From: an uncultured Amylibacter sp.
Lineage (GTDB): Bacteria > Pseudomonadota > Alphaproteobacteria > Rhodobacterales > Rhodobacteraceae
Length of the DNA stretch: 5,470 bases
Reading direction: 5' to 3'
Assembly: GCA_938001995.1 (NCBI GenBank)
Contig: CALLAV010000289.1
Coordinates: 1 to 5,470, forward strand
Shown here: one piece after another, positions 1 to 5,470 of the stretch
Position numbering within the stretch: the first letter of the stretch is position 1
Layout: the number at the start of each line of letters is the position of its first letter
The notes under the pieces: generated by a model
Database searches by the model: none
What the model was told of the DNA's origin: nothing
Seen by the model: only the letters and a program-made list of their open reading frames with translations
Translations under genes and position numbers: made by a program

Positions 1-243
1 TTACTGGTGGATGAGCCAACCATTGGCCTTGCGCCGAAGGTTTGTCTGGAAATCGCTGAGGTGCTGCGCCGATTGCGTGGTGAGTTTGGCCTAACCGTGG
101 TTATCACCGAACAGAACGCCAATTTCGCAATGACATTGGCCGAAAAAGTATACGTCATGGAAAGCGGCCATATCGCAGCGTCGGGCACGCCTGCAGAGCT
201 GGCGGATGATGAGCGTTTGGCGGCGGCATACTTCGGGCATTGA
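1..243 (+). CDS. livF: LivF-type branched-chain amino acid ABC transporter ATP-binding protein (3' end only)
   Basis: This is the last 80 codons of an ATPase whose 5' part lies outside the window; the frame is open from base 1 and ends in TGA at 241-243. It begins in the Walker B strand (LLVDEP), followed by the D-loop region TIGLAP. It continues to ITEQN, where the LivF group has Gln at the H-loop position instead of His, and to YVMESGHIAASGTPAEL, the usual C-terminal strand and helix. The ending AAYFGH resembles the AYLG-type ends of LivF proteins. The family forms a cytoplasmic ATPase pair (LivG/LivF) that powers import of branched-chain amino acids or related substrates through LivH/LivM. 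Substrate cannot be judged from this fragment, since amide and other HAAT importers share the same ATPase type; UrtE is less likely because its Walker B context differs. The other liv genes would be expected to the left. Confidence 0.88.
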   Translation, partial: LLVDEPTIGLAPKVCLEIAEVLRRLRGEFGLTVVITEQNANFAMTLAEKVYVMESGHIAASGTPAELADDERLAAAYFGH

Positions 244-340
244 TCGCTCTCGCGTCTGTGTTGTGAACCGCTCTTGTCATTACACGGTATTCGGGCGAGT
301 CTAGGGGCTACATACTCCTTTAAGATTTCAGGCCCGCCCG
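244..340 (+). other. Short intergenic leader between the livF-like gene and the pseudo-ABC gene
   Basis: This 97-base gap separates two genes on the same strand. It holds a TTGTCA at 274-279 and a TTGTGA at 261-266 that could serve as -35 elements, but no convincing -10 hexamer lies at 16-18 bases from either, so I do not call a promoter. No hairpin followed by a T-run is visible, so no intrinsic terminator is called for the liv operon. In the frame of the downstream gene there is a stop (TAG) at 302-304 and no other ATG, GTG or TTG before 341, which fixes the downstream start. Confidence 0.6.
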
Positions 341-341
341 A
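291..341 (+). promoter_or_regulatory. Possible leader hairpin covering the ribosome-binding region of the pseudo-ABC gene
   Basis: Bases 291-297 (TCGGGCG) are perfectly complementary to 335-341 (CGCCCGA). After one mismatch (298/334), 299-302 pair with 330-333 including one G-T wobble. A weaker inner pairing of 303-307 with 316-320 is also possible. The structure would take in the only Shine-Dalgarno-like bases (AGG, 330-332) and the first base of the ATG. If the transcript starts upstream of 291, translation initiation could be damped. No T-run follows, so it is not a terminator. The pairing is seen directly; a regulatory role is inference and it could be chance. Confidence 0.3.
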
Positions 342-3300
342 TGGATTCCACGCTTTTTACCTTCATTTGGAAGCATTCAAAACGCAGCCAACTCACTTTG
401 CTTGCAGTAACGCTCGCAACATTTCCGCTGCTCTACGTCACGCTGGAACTGCCAAAAAGGATCATCAACGACGCGATTGGCGGCGATGGCAGTCCGACAA
501 CAGTTCTGGGTGTGGAGTTTGATCAAATCCAATTCCTGATGGTGCTTTGCGTCGGTTTTCTGTTGTCAGTACTGGCAAATGGCCTGCTAAAAATGCGCCT
601 CAACACAATGAAAGGGGTTCTTGCGGAACGTCTTTTGCGTCGATTCCGTTTTCAACTTCTAAGCCGCCTGTTGCGCTTCCCGCGCCCATATTTCCGCAAA
701 ACCTCGCAGGGGGAACTTGTGTCGATGGTCACGTCCGAAGCCGAGCCGATGGGTGGGCTGATGGGCGACATGCTGTCCCAGCCTGTGTTTCAAGCAGGGC
801 AGATGCTGACCATTTTGTTCTTTTTGTTCCAGCAAAGCATTTGGTTCGGGCTGGCGTCTGTGGCGCTGATACCCTTGCAGGCGTGGCTGATCCCCATGCT
901 GCAACGCCAGATTAACCTGTTGAACAAAACCCGCATCCAAGAGGTGCGCAAACTGGCCGCGGACATTGGGGAAACTGCCGCAGGGGTCAGCGACATTCGT
1001 GTGAACGGTGGACTGCGATATCGTTCTGCACTTTTCTCTGATCGTTTGGGTGCGCTGTTTGGTGTGCGCTTCCAAATCTATCAGAAAAAGTTTTTCATGA
1101 AGTTTCTCAACAACTTCATCAACCAACTGACGCCTTTCTTCTTTTATTCTGTGGGCGGGTATCTGGCCATCCAAGGTCAAATCACCGTGGGTGCTTTGGT
1201 GGCGGCATTGGCAGCATACAAAGACCTGTCGTCGCCTTGGAAAGAACTGCTTGCATACTACAATCAGACCCAAGATATGGCGTTGCGTTGGGAAGTGGTG
1301 ATGGAACGCTTCGCGCCCAAAACGCTGGTAGATGATGCATTGTTCGAAGGTGAGCCAGAGCATTTGCCCAGCCTGACCGGAGACATCGTTTTCAAAGACG
1401 TTACGGTGCGCGATGAAAATGACAATGTGGTCCTAGATGATTTGAACCTCACCATTCCCGCAGGTGCACGGGTCGCAGTAAAGGTCACGAATGAAGCCGC
1501 AAGCCAAGCATTTGCGGATGTATTGACCCGCGAAGTGATCCCTTATCGCGGCACGATTACTATGGCTGGTCATAACCTAAATGACTTACACCAAGCGGTG
1601 ATCGGCAGTCGTATCGGATATGCCCAATCGCGGCCCTACATGTTCAACGGGACACTGGGGGACAATCTGATGTTGCCGCTCAAGCATGACCCCAAGATAC
1701 CAGAGGACCAAAAGGCGGCGTTTAAGAAATTTGTGGAAGACGCCAAACTGTCAGGGAACAGCGGCGATCCTTTAGGCGTGGATTGGATTGAACCTCAAAA
1801 GTTCGGGTTTGAAAACAACGAGGCGTTGCAAGATTGGTGGTTCCAACTGGTTGTTGCCATGGGAAGCGACGAATTTATGGTGCGCCGTGCGCTGCGCACG
1901 CGCATGAATGCAAAAACCCAGCCAGAGTTGGCAGCGCTTATCGTGAAGCTGCGCCCTGAGATTGCGCAGCGCCTGAAAGCGGCTGGTTTAGACGACATTG
2001 TGTATCGCTACGATCCTAAGAAATTTAACCCCGTTGCACCCCTTGGGGGGAACCTGATGTACGGGCTGCCTGTTAGAATGCTCAAACAAACCGAACTTGC
2101 GGCGGAGGGGTCGTTTGTGCGGGTTCTGAAATCCGAAGGCCTGATCGAGCCGCTGTCTGAAATGTCGTCGAGCGTGGTTGGAAACCTGATCGCGACCTTT
2201 GGATCTGACGGCACGGGCCACCCGCTGTTTCGCCGTTTGAACATGTCAGACGAGCTGTACCAACAGCTGTCTGACATTCAAATGAAACGCCTGTCTGTTG
2301 GCAATGATGGCCTTGAAGAGAACGAGCTGTCCTTGTTGATGACCGTGCCTTTTGCGTTTTCGGCCGAGCAAATTGGCCCTGCTTTTGACGAGGATTTCAA
2401 AGAGCGAGTTTTAGACATTCGCCGCCGCAATGCTGATCGCATTTTAGAAGAACTTGACGGTCTGTTCGAACGGATCAGCGAAGACAAATACATTCCGGTA
2501 ATGACCGTTCTTGGCAACGCGATCTTTGGGCGGATATCTGGCATGGCGGGTGCACGTGAACAACAGGTCGAAGACATCGTCGTTGAGATCATCAACGAAC
2601 ATGGTTGGCGTCGCCAAGTGGCGCAATCCATATTCGATCTGGAAATGGGCATTGGTGGAGAGAATCTGCCAGCCGTGTTCCGCGAGCGTGCGGCGGTCAG
2701 CCGTGCAGGGATCAAGAAACCCGATATTCTGATCCTTCAAGCGGCGCTCAGCAGCCACGACCCAGACAGCCGCGCCCAAATGCGCGAACGGATCGGGGCG
2801 TTAATGCCTGACACCACAAAGATTTTCATCGAGGAACATTTTAACGCCCCTGAGGCCTATGACATGACCATCGAGATTGAAAATGGTCGCGTTGATGGTG
2901 GGCAGAAAACTGTTGATTTGCGCACGGATAATGTGTCGCGTGATGATCTGAACAGAAAACTGGCGGCGATTTCAAAGGCGGAATTATTTAAGAATATCGA
3001 TCTTAAAAACCAGCGTTTGCTGGCCTTTAGTGCCCAGTGGTACAACGCGAAGGCGGGGCAAACCGTTTTCCACAAAGGCGAAAAGGCGGACGCAGCCTAT
3101 CTGTGCGTGTCAGGTCGGGCTGGATTGTTCTGGGAAACGGGGCAATCGGCAGAGCGGATGGTGACCGAGATCAATCCAGGCCGAGTGATCGGCGATTTAG
3201 CGGTGATCTTGGACAATGAACGTATTCTTGATCTAATTGCGATCGAAGACACGGTGTTTTTACGGCTGGGTGCTTCCGAACTGAACGCTGTCATTGAAAA

Positions 3301-3421
3301 TGACGCGGCTGTGGCGGGCAGTTTGCTGCGCGCGGTCGGGGGCCATTTGACCAGCGCAGGGGACGCGTTGCGCCAAGCGGCCGAAGCGGGATATCTGCCT
3401 GACGGAAACCTGGACGACTAG
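341..3421 (+). CDS. Type I ABC exporter-like membrane protein with degenerate ATPase domain, large NBD insertion and C-terminal cNMP-binding domain
   Basis: 1026 residues, inner-membrane, start ATG 341 with a weak SD (AGG 330-332). Residues 1-330 are an ABC-exporter membrane domain: hydrophobic segments near 18-38, 63-85, 150-186 and 255-295, the hallmark helix LLRFPRPYF (110-118), and ITVGALVAALAAY before the NBD. The NBD starts at about 347. Its Walker A position (382-390) reads VTNEAASQA, with no Gly and no Lys. The Q-loop position has Ser430 next to Gln429. The signature LSGGQ is replaced by LPAVF (776-780), and Walker B ILILDE by ILILQA (796-801), losing both acids. Roughly 300 extra residues (about 449-745) lie between Q-loop and signature. 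Residues 881-1000 resemble a CRP-type cyclic-nucleotide domain, with GDLA (951-954) and Arg961 in the phosphate-cassette position. ATP hydrolysis by this chain alone is very unlikely. Function and substrate are unknown; it could be a heterodimer partner, a ligand-gated channel-like protein or a sensor. The intact long frame argues against a pseudogene. Confidence 0.85.
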   Translation: MDSTLFTFIWKHSKRSQLTLLAVTLATFPLLYVTLELPKRIINDAIGGDGSPTTVLGVEFDQIQFLMVLCVGFLLSVLANGLLKMRLNTMKGVLAERLLRRFRFQLLSRLLRFPRPYFRKTSQGELVSMVTSEAEPMGGLMGDMLSQPVFQAGQMLTILFFLFQQSIWFGLASVALIPLQAWLIPMLQRQINLLNKTRIQEVRKLAADIGETAAGVSDIRVNGGLRYRSALFSDRLGALFGVRFQIYQKKFFMKFLNNFINQLTPFFFYSVGGYLAIQGQITVGALVAALAAYKDLSSPWKELLAYYNQTQDMALRWEVVMERFAPKTLVDDALFEGEPEHLPSLTGDIVFKDVTVRDENDNVVLDDLNLTIPAGARVAVKVTNEAASQAFADVLTREVIPYRGTITMAGHNLNDLHQAVIGSRIGYAQSRPYMFNGTLGDNLMLPLKHDPKIPEDQKAAFKKFVEDAKLSGNSGDPLGVDWIEPQKFGFENNEALQDWWFQLVVAMGSDEFMVRRALRTRMNAKTQPELAALIVKLRPEIAQRLKAAGLDDIVYRYDPKKFNPVAPLGGNLMYGLPVRMLKQTELAAEGSFVRVLKSEGLIEPLSEMSSSVVGNLIATFGSDGTGHPLFRRLNMSDELYQQLSDIQMKRLSVGNDGLEENELSLLMTVPFAFSAEQIGPAFDEDFKERVLDIRRRNADRILEELDGLFERISEDKYIPVMTVLGNAIFGRISGMAGAREQQVEDIVVEIINEHGWRRQVAQSIFDLEMGIGGENLPAVFRERAAVSRAGIKKPDILILQAALSSHDPDSRAQMRERIGALMPDTTKIFIEEHFNAPEAYDMTIEIENGRVDGGQKTVDLRTDNVSRDDLNRKLAAISKAELFKNIDLKNQRLLAFSAQWYNAKAGQTVFHKGEKADAAYLCVSGRAGLFWETGQSAERMVTEINPGRVIGDLAVILDNERILDLIAIEDTVFLRLGASELNAVIENDAAVAGSLLRAVGGHLTSAGDALRQAAEAGYLPDGNLDD
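3418..3421. other. Shared CTAG: overlapping stop codons of two convergent genes
   Basis: The plus-strand pseudo-ABC gene stops with TAG at 3419-3421. The minus-strand CoA-transferase stops with TAG read from 3420 to 3418. Both lie in one self-complementary CTAG, so there is no intergenic space and any transcription terminator must lie inside the opposite gene. I see no hairpin with a T-run near the junction on either strand. Confidence 0.93.
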
Positions 3422-4620
3422 CCGTCTTCGCCAAGGACCGTTCGCAGGATTTCGCCTGTATGCTCTCCGCATGTGGGCGGGGTTTGACGATAGGTTACGG
3501 GTGTTTTGCTGAACTTCACAGGGTTGCCGATAAGGTCCACTTTACCGCTTTGCGTGTTTGGATTTGGCATTTCGATTTTCATGCCCCGTGCGGCGACCTG
3601 ATCTGATGCAAAGACCTCGGGCAAGGTATTGATTGACCCGCCCGGAACGTTGTTTTGATCCATTGCCGCTACCAGATCGTGTTTGCTGCGTTTGCGAATT
3701 TCGGTGACCAACAACGCAATCAGCGCATCACGGTTTTCAATCCGCGCGATGTTGGTTGCAAACCGTGGATCCCTAGCCAGATCGCCCCGTTCCAGGATGC
3801 CGCAAAACCGTGCGAATTGTCCGTCGTTGCCTGCGGCTACAATCAAATGCCCGTCTGATGCTTCGAACACTTGATAGGGAACGATATTAGGATGTTGGTT
3901 GCCCAATCGTGGTTGTTCCTTGCCCGAAGTAAGGTAATTTGTGCCCGCATTTATCAGCCAAGACACGGTTGTGTCCGCCAATGCAATATCAATGTGCTGG
4001 CCTACACCCGTCTGGTCGCGGTGTCGCAGCGCCGCCAGAATTGCCGTGGTCGCATAAAGACCACACACCACATCGGCAATGCCCACGCCAACCTTCATCG
4101 GTTCGCCATCAGGCGCACCTGTCAGGCTCATAATGCCGCTGAAGGCTTGTGCCAAAAGGTCATACCCTGGCTTATGCGCATTCGGTCCGGTTTGGCCAAA
4201 CCCCGTAATGGAACAATAGATCAGCCCTGGATGGTCTGCACACAACCTTTCATGATCGAGCCCGTATTTCTTTAGCCCATCCGTTTTAAAGTTCTCGATC
4301 ACGATATCGCAGTGTTTGGCCAAAGCGCGTACTTTGGCTGCCCCTTCAGGCGTTGCAATATCGAGTGCGACAGACCGTTTGTTGCGATTGGCCGACAGGT
4401 AATACGCGCTCTCCGCTGTGGGTGTTCCATCTGCACCAGTCACATAGGGCGGCCCCCAGGCGCGAGTGTCATCGCCGAGCCCCGGCTTTTCGACCTTAAT
4501 CACATCCGCACCATAATCGCCAAGCAATTGGGTGCAGGTCGGGCCCGCCAAGATACGCGACAAATCAAGCACGCGCAGCCCTGCCAGTGGACCAGTTGGG
4601 GAGGAGTTTGGATCAGACAT
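3418..4620 (-). CDS. CaiB/BaiF class III CoA-transferase, SUGCT-like
   Basis: A complete 400-residue cytoplasmic enzyme of the family's usual length that moves CoA between carboxylic acids. The N-terminal Rossmann-like part has LAGLRVLDLSRILAGP, then LLGDYGADVIKVEKP and GDDTRAWGPPYV (49-60). YYLSANRNKRS (73-83) and IYCSITGFGQTGP (134-146) follow. The expected catalytic aspartate is Asp183 in GIADVVCGLYA, aligned with Asp169 of formyl-CoA transferase. The C-terminal part has IVPYQVF, AAGNDGQFARFCGIL and VPGGSINTLPEVF, and ends GEHTGEILRTVLGEDG. GDDTRxWGPP, the IVPYQ region and the AGN-QFA-C-IL pattern recall the mitochondrial SUGCT succinate/hydroxymethylglutarate/glutarate CoA-transferases, so a dicarboxylate substrate is a fair guess but unproven; no catabolic neighbour supports it. 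Start ATG is at 4618-4620, with GAGAGG eight bases upstream. It converges on the pseudo-ABC gene with overlapping stops and diverges from the DUF4129-like gene. Confidence 0.93.
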   Translation of the reverse strand: MSDPNSSPTGPLAGLRVLDLSRILAGPTCTQLLGDYGADVIKVEKPGLGDDTRAWGPPYVTGADGTPTAESAYYLSANRNKRSVALDIATPEGAAKVRALAKHCDIVIENFKTDGLKKYGLDHERLCADHPGLIYCSITGFGQTGPNAHKPGYDLLAQAFSGIMSLTGAPDGEPMKVGVGIADVVCGLYATTAILAALRHRDQTGVGQHIDIALADTTVSWLINAGTNYLTSGKEQPRLGNQHPNIVPYQVFEASDGHLIVAAGNDGQFARFCGILERGDLARDPRFATNIARIENRDALIALLVTEIRKRSKHDLVAAMDQNNVPGGSINTLPEVFASDQVAARGMKIEMPNPNTQSGKVDLIGNPVKFSKTPVTYRQTPPTCGEHTGEILRTVLGEDG

Positions 4621-4796
4621 GGCACGGGCCTCTCGGTTTTCGTTGCATTTGGATACGTCGCAGGCCCACCAAAAACAACGTTTGGGGCGACTGTTTCAGC
4701 CAAAGTGCCGCAAAGTTTATCTACGAAGCCGAAAGGGTGGAACGACGCACGTATCGCAGTTGTGTTCTGGAATCGCCTGCCATAGATTCGTCAGTA
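4621..4796. other. Divergent intergenic region between the CoA-transferase and DUF4129-like genes
   Basis: 176 bases that must carry the promoters of both outward-facing genes unless the right-hand start lies further upstream. A weak candidate for the rightward gene is TTGTGT at 4760-4765 with CATAGA at 4781-4786, but the 15-base spacer is short. No convincing sigma-70 pair is seen leftward. A six-base inverted repeat (GGGCCT 4626-4631, AGGCCC 4662-4667) overlaps the CoA-transferase ribosome-binding region and may be chance. Open frames crossing this region have no recognisable protein features and are not called. Confidence 0.55.
4629..4634 (-). promoter_or_regulatory. Ribosome-binding site of the CoA-transferase gene
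   Basis: On the minus strand these bases read GAGAGG and lie eight bases before the ATG at 4620-4618. This is a good Shine-Dalgarno match at normal spacing. It supports that ATG as the start, as does the protein N-terminus, where a short polar leader precedes the family motif LAGLRVLDL. Confidence 0.7.
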
Positions 4797-5470
4797 ATGA
4801 TGGTGTCCCGATTTTTATATGCAATTTTTTGTCTGCTGCTTTTGGCGCCTCAAATGGGCTATGCGCAAGACACCGCGCGGGAGTTGGAAATTGGTGAAAC
4901 TTCGGCAGAGTATGAACGTTCCATCCGATTGCGTGGCATCCAAAGTGATGTGCAGTATTACGATCCAAACGGGGCGGCGCCTAGTTTTGAAACCAAAGAA
5001 GAACCCAAGCCGATAGAGCGGAACAGCGACGGAACGACGGTTGAATTTGCTGAGTTCAATTTGCCCTTGGTCCTGATCACAGGCGCCGTCTTGTTTGGAA
5101 TATTGTTCCTGTTCTTCAAATTTGGCGGCGCGTCTTCACTGGTGCTGCGCAATGAAGCGGAAAACGCAAAGCGGGATAAGTCGGCGGCAGGACGTGCCAG
5201 AAAATCTGCGCCTGTTGATATGCAATCCTTTGAAGGTATCTTAAACAATCCGGACCGCCAGCAAGCGCTAATCAGTCTGGCGCAATTGCTGATCTACAAG
5301 GCTGTGTCGGCCAATGATTTATTGCTGCAACGCAGTTGGACTGCGCGCGATGTGTTGCGTCGCATGCCCAAGAACAGCCGCTATTTGCCAGAGTTGAGCG
5401 AGTTGGTTTTGAAAGGCGAATTGGTGCATTTCGGTGAACGCGATGTCAGCGAAGAAGAGTTCGCCGACTA
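4797..5470 (+). CDS. Signal-peptide-bearing membrane protein with DUF4129-like C-terminal domain (5' part, runs off the window)
   Basis: 224 codons are open to the window edge, with two bases (TA) of the next codon. Two tandem ATGs (4797 and 4800) can start it; neither has a clear SD. An in-frame GTG at 4737 is also possible but would bury the signal peptide. Residues 4-23 (SRFLYAIFCLLLLAPQMGYA, cleavage likely before Gln24) look like a Sec signal peptide. Residues 25-88 are a polar, presumably periplasmic stretch. Residues 89-107 (LPLVLITGAVLFGILFLFF) form one membrane segment. A basic, Ala-rich cytoplasmic linker (118-140) follows. Residues 155-224 resemble a DUF4129 domain: a helix with AQLLIYKAV, then SWTARDVLRRMP, LPELSELVLKGELVHFG and a final acidic turn. 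Such proteins typically sit in operons with MoxR-type AAA+ ATPases, DUF58 and von Willebrand-A proteins, which would lie to the right. The family assignment is from memory of the pattern and the biochemical role is unknown. Confidence 0.75.
   Translation, partial: MMVSRFLYAIFCLLLLAPQMGYAQDTARELEIGETSAEYERSIRLRGIQSDVQYYDPNGAAPSFETKEEPKPIERNSDGTTVEFAEFNLPLVLITGAVLFGILFLFFKFGGASSLVLRNEAENAKRDKSAAGRARKSAPVDMQSFEGILNNPDRQQALISLAQLLIYKAVSANDLLLQRSWTARDVLRRMPKNSRYLPELSELVLKGELVHFGERDVSEEEFAD

Noticed and set aside
659..1363. A 234-codon open frame on the minus strand
   Set aside because: It lies wholly inside the pseudo-ABC gene. Its translation is rich in His, Gln and Arg with no recognisable motif, as expected for a shadow of a real gene. 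The plus-strand frame has clear exporter motifs here.
2201..2224. GSDGTGHP (residues 621-628), which looks like a relocated Walker A loop in the insertion
   Set aside because: The Lys is His and the following Ser/Thr is Pro. The preceding strand and following helix also do not fit a P-loop, so it is most likely chance.
2278..2715. A 145-codon minus-strand open frame inside the NBD insertion
   Set aside because: The translation is Ser/Arg-rich and low in complexity, which is typical of an antisense shadow. No ribosome-binding site or family pattern is visible.
341..3421. The pseudo-ABC gene as a decaying pseudogene
   Set aside because: There is no internal stop or frameshift in 1026 codons, and the hydrophobic pattern and domain borders are preserved. 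Motif loss is confined to catalytic positions, unlike random decay.
3871..4275. A 134-codon plus-strand open frame opposite the CoA-transferase
   Set aside because: It is fully covered by the strongly supported CoA-transferase on the other strand and has no protein features of its own.
4760..4786. TTGTGT / CATAGA as a promoter for the DUF4129-like gene
   Set aside because: The spacer is only 15 bases and the -10 hexamer is poor. It is mentioned in the intergenic entry but is too weak to call.
4532..4897. A 121-codon plus-strand open frame crossing the divergent intergenic region
   Set aside because: It overlaps the CoA-transferase start and the signal-peptide gene in a different frame. The translation shows no motif or plausible start context.

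Overview
The window reads as a compact stretch of an alphaproteobacterial chromosome, most likely from the Rhodobacterales (Roseobacter-type). This is inferred from protein style, the dense gene packing, and a DUF4129-like membrane protein of the kind I associate with that order. G+C looks moderate (mid-50s by eye, not computed). There is no sign of mobile DNA, CRISPR, tRNA or rRNA, and no stretch over 300 bases lacks a gene.

Layout, left to right. (1) Bases 1-243 are the 3' end of a LivF-type ATPase of a branched-chain amino acid (HAAT) ABC importer, whose operon lies to the left. (2) After a 97-base gap, bases 341-3421 encode a very unusual 1026-residue protein. It has a type I ABC-exporter membrane domain and a nucleotide-binding domain (NBD) in which the Walker A, signature and Walker B motifs are all destroyed. 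An extra block of roughly 300 residues sits between the Q-loop and signature positions, and a CRP-like cyclic-nucleotide-binding domain sits at the C-terminus. (3) Bases 3418-4620, on the minus strand, encode a complete 400-residue class III (CaiB/BaiF) CoA-transferase, closest in my recollection to the SUGCT succinate/glutarate group. Its stop codon overlaps that of the preceding gene in a shared CTAG. (4) A 176-base divergent intergenic region, 4621-4796, follows. (5) From 4797 to the window end runs the 5' part of a secreted/membrane-anchored protein with a DUF4129-like C-terminal domain. It probably begins a MoxR/DUF58-type membrane operon to the right.

The genes do not form one pathway: four transcription units of unrelated function lie next to each other. 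The main item of interest is the 1026-residue pseudo-ABC protein. Its frame is intact over more than 3 kb, yet every catalytic ATPase signature is gone while the ABC fold can still be followed in sequence. It therefore looks like a conserved non-hydrolytic or partner-dependent transporter or sensor that may respond to a cyclic nucleotide or similar ligand through its C-terminal domain.
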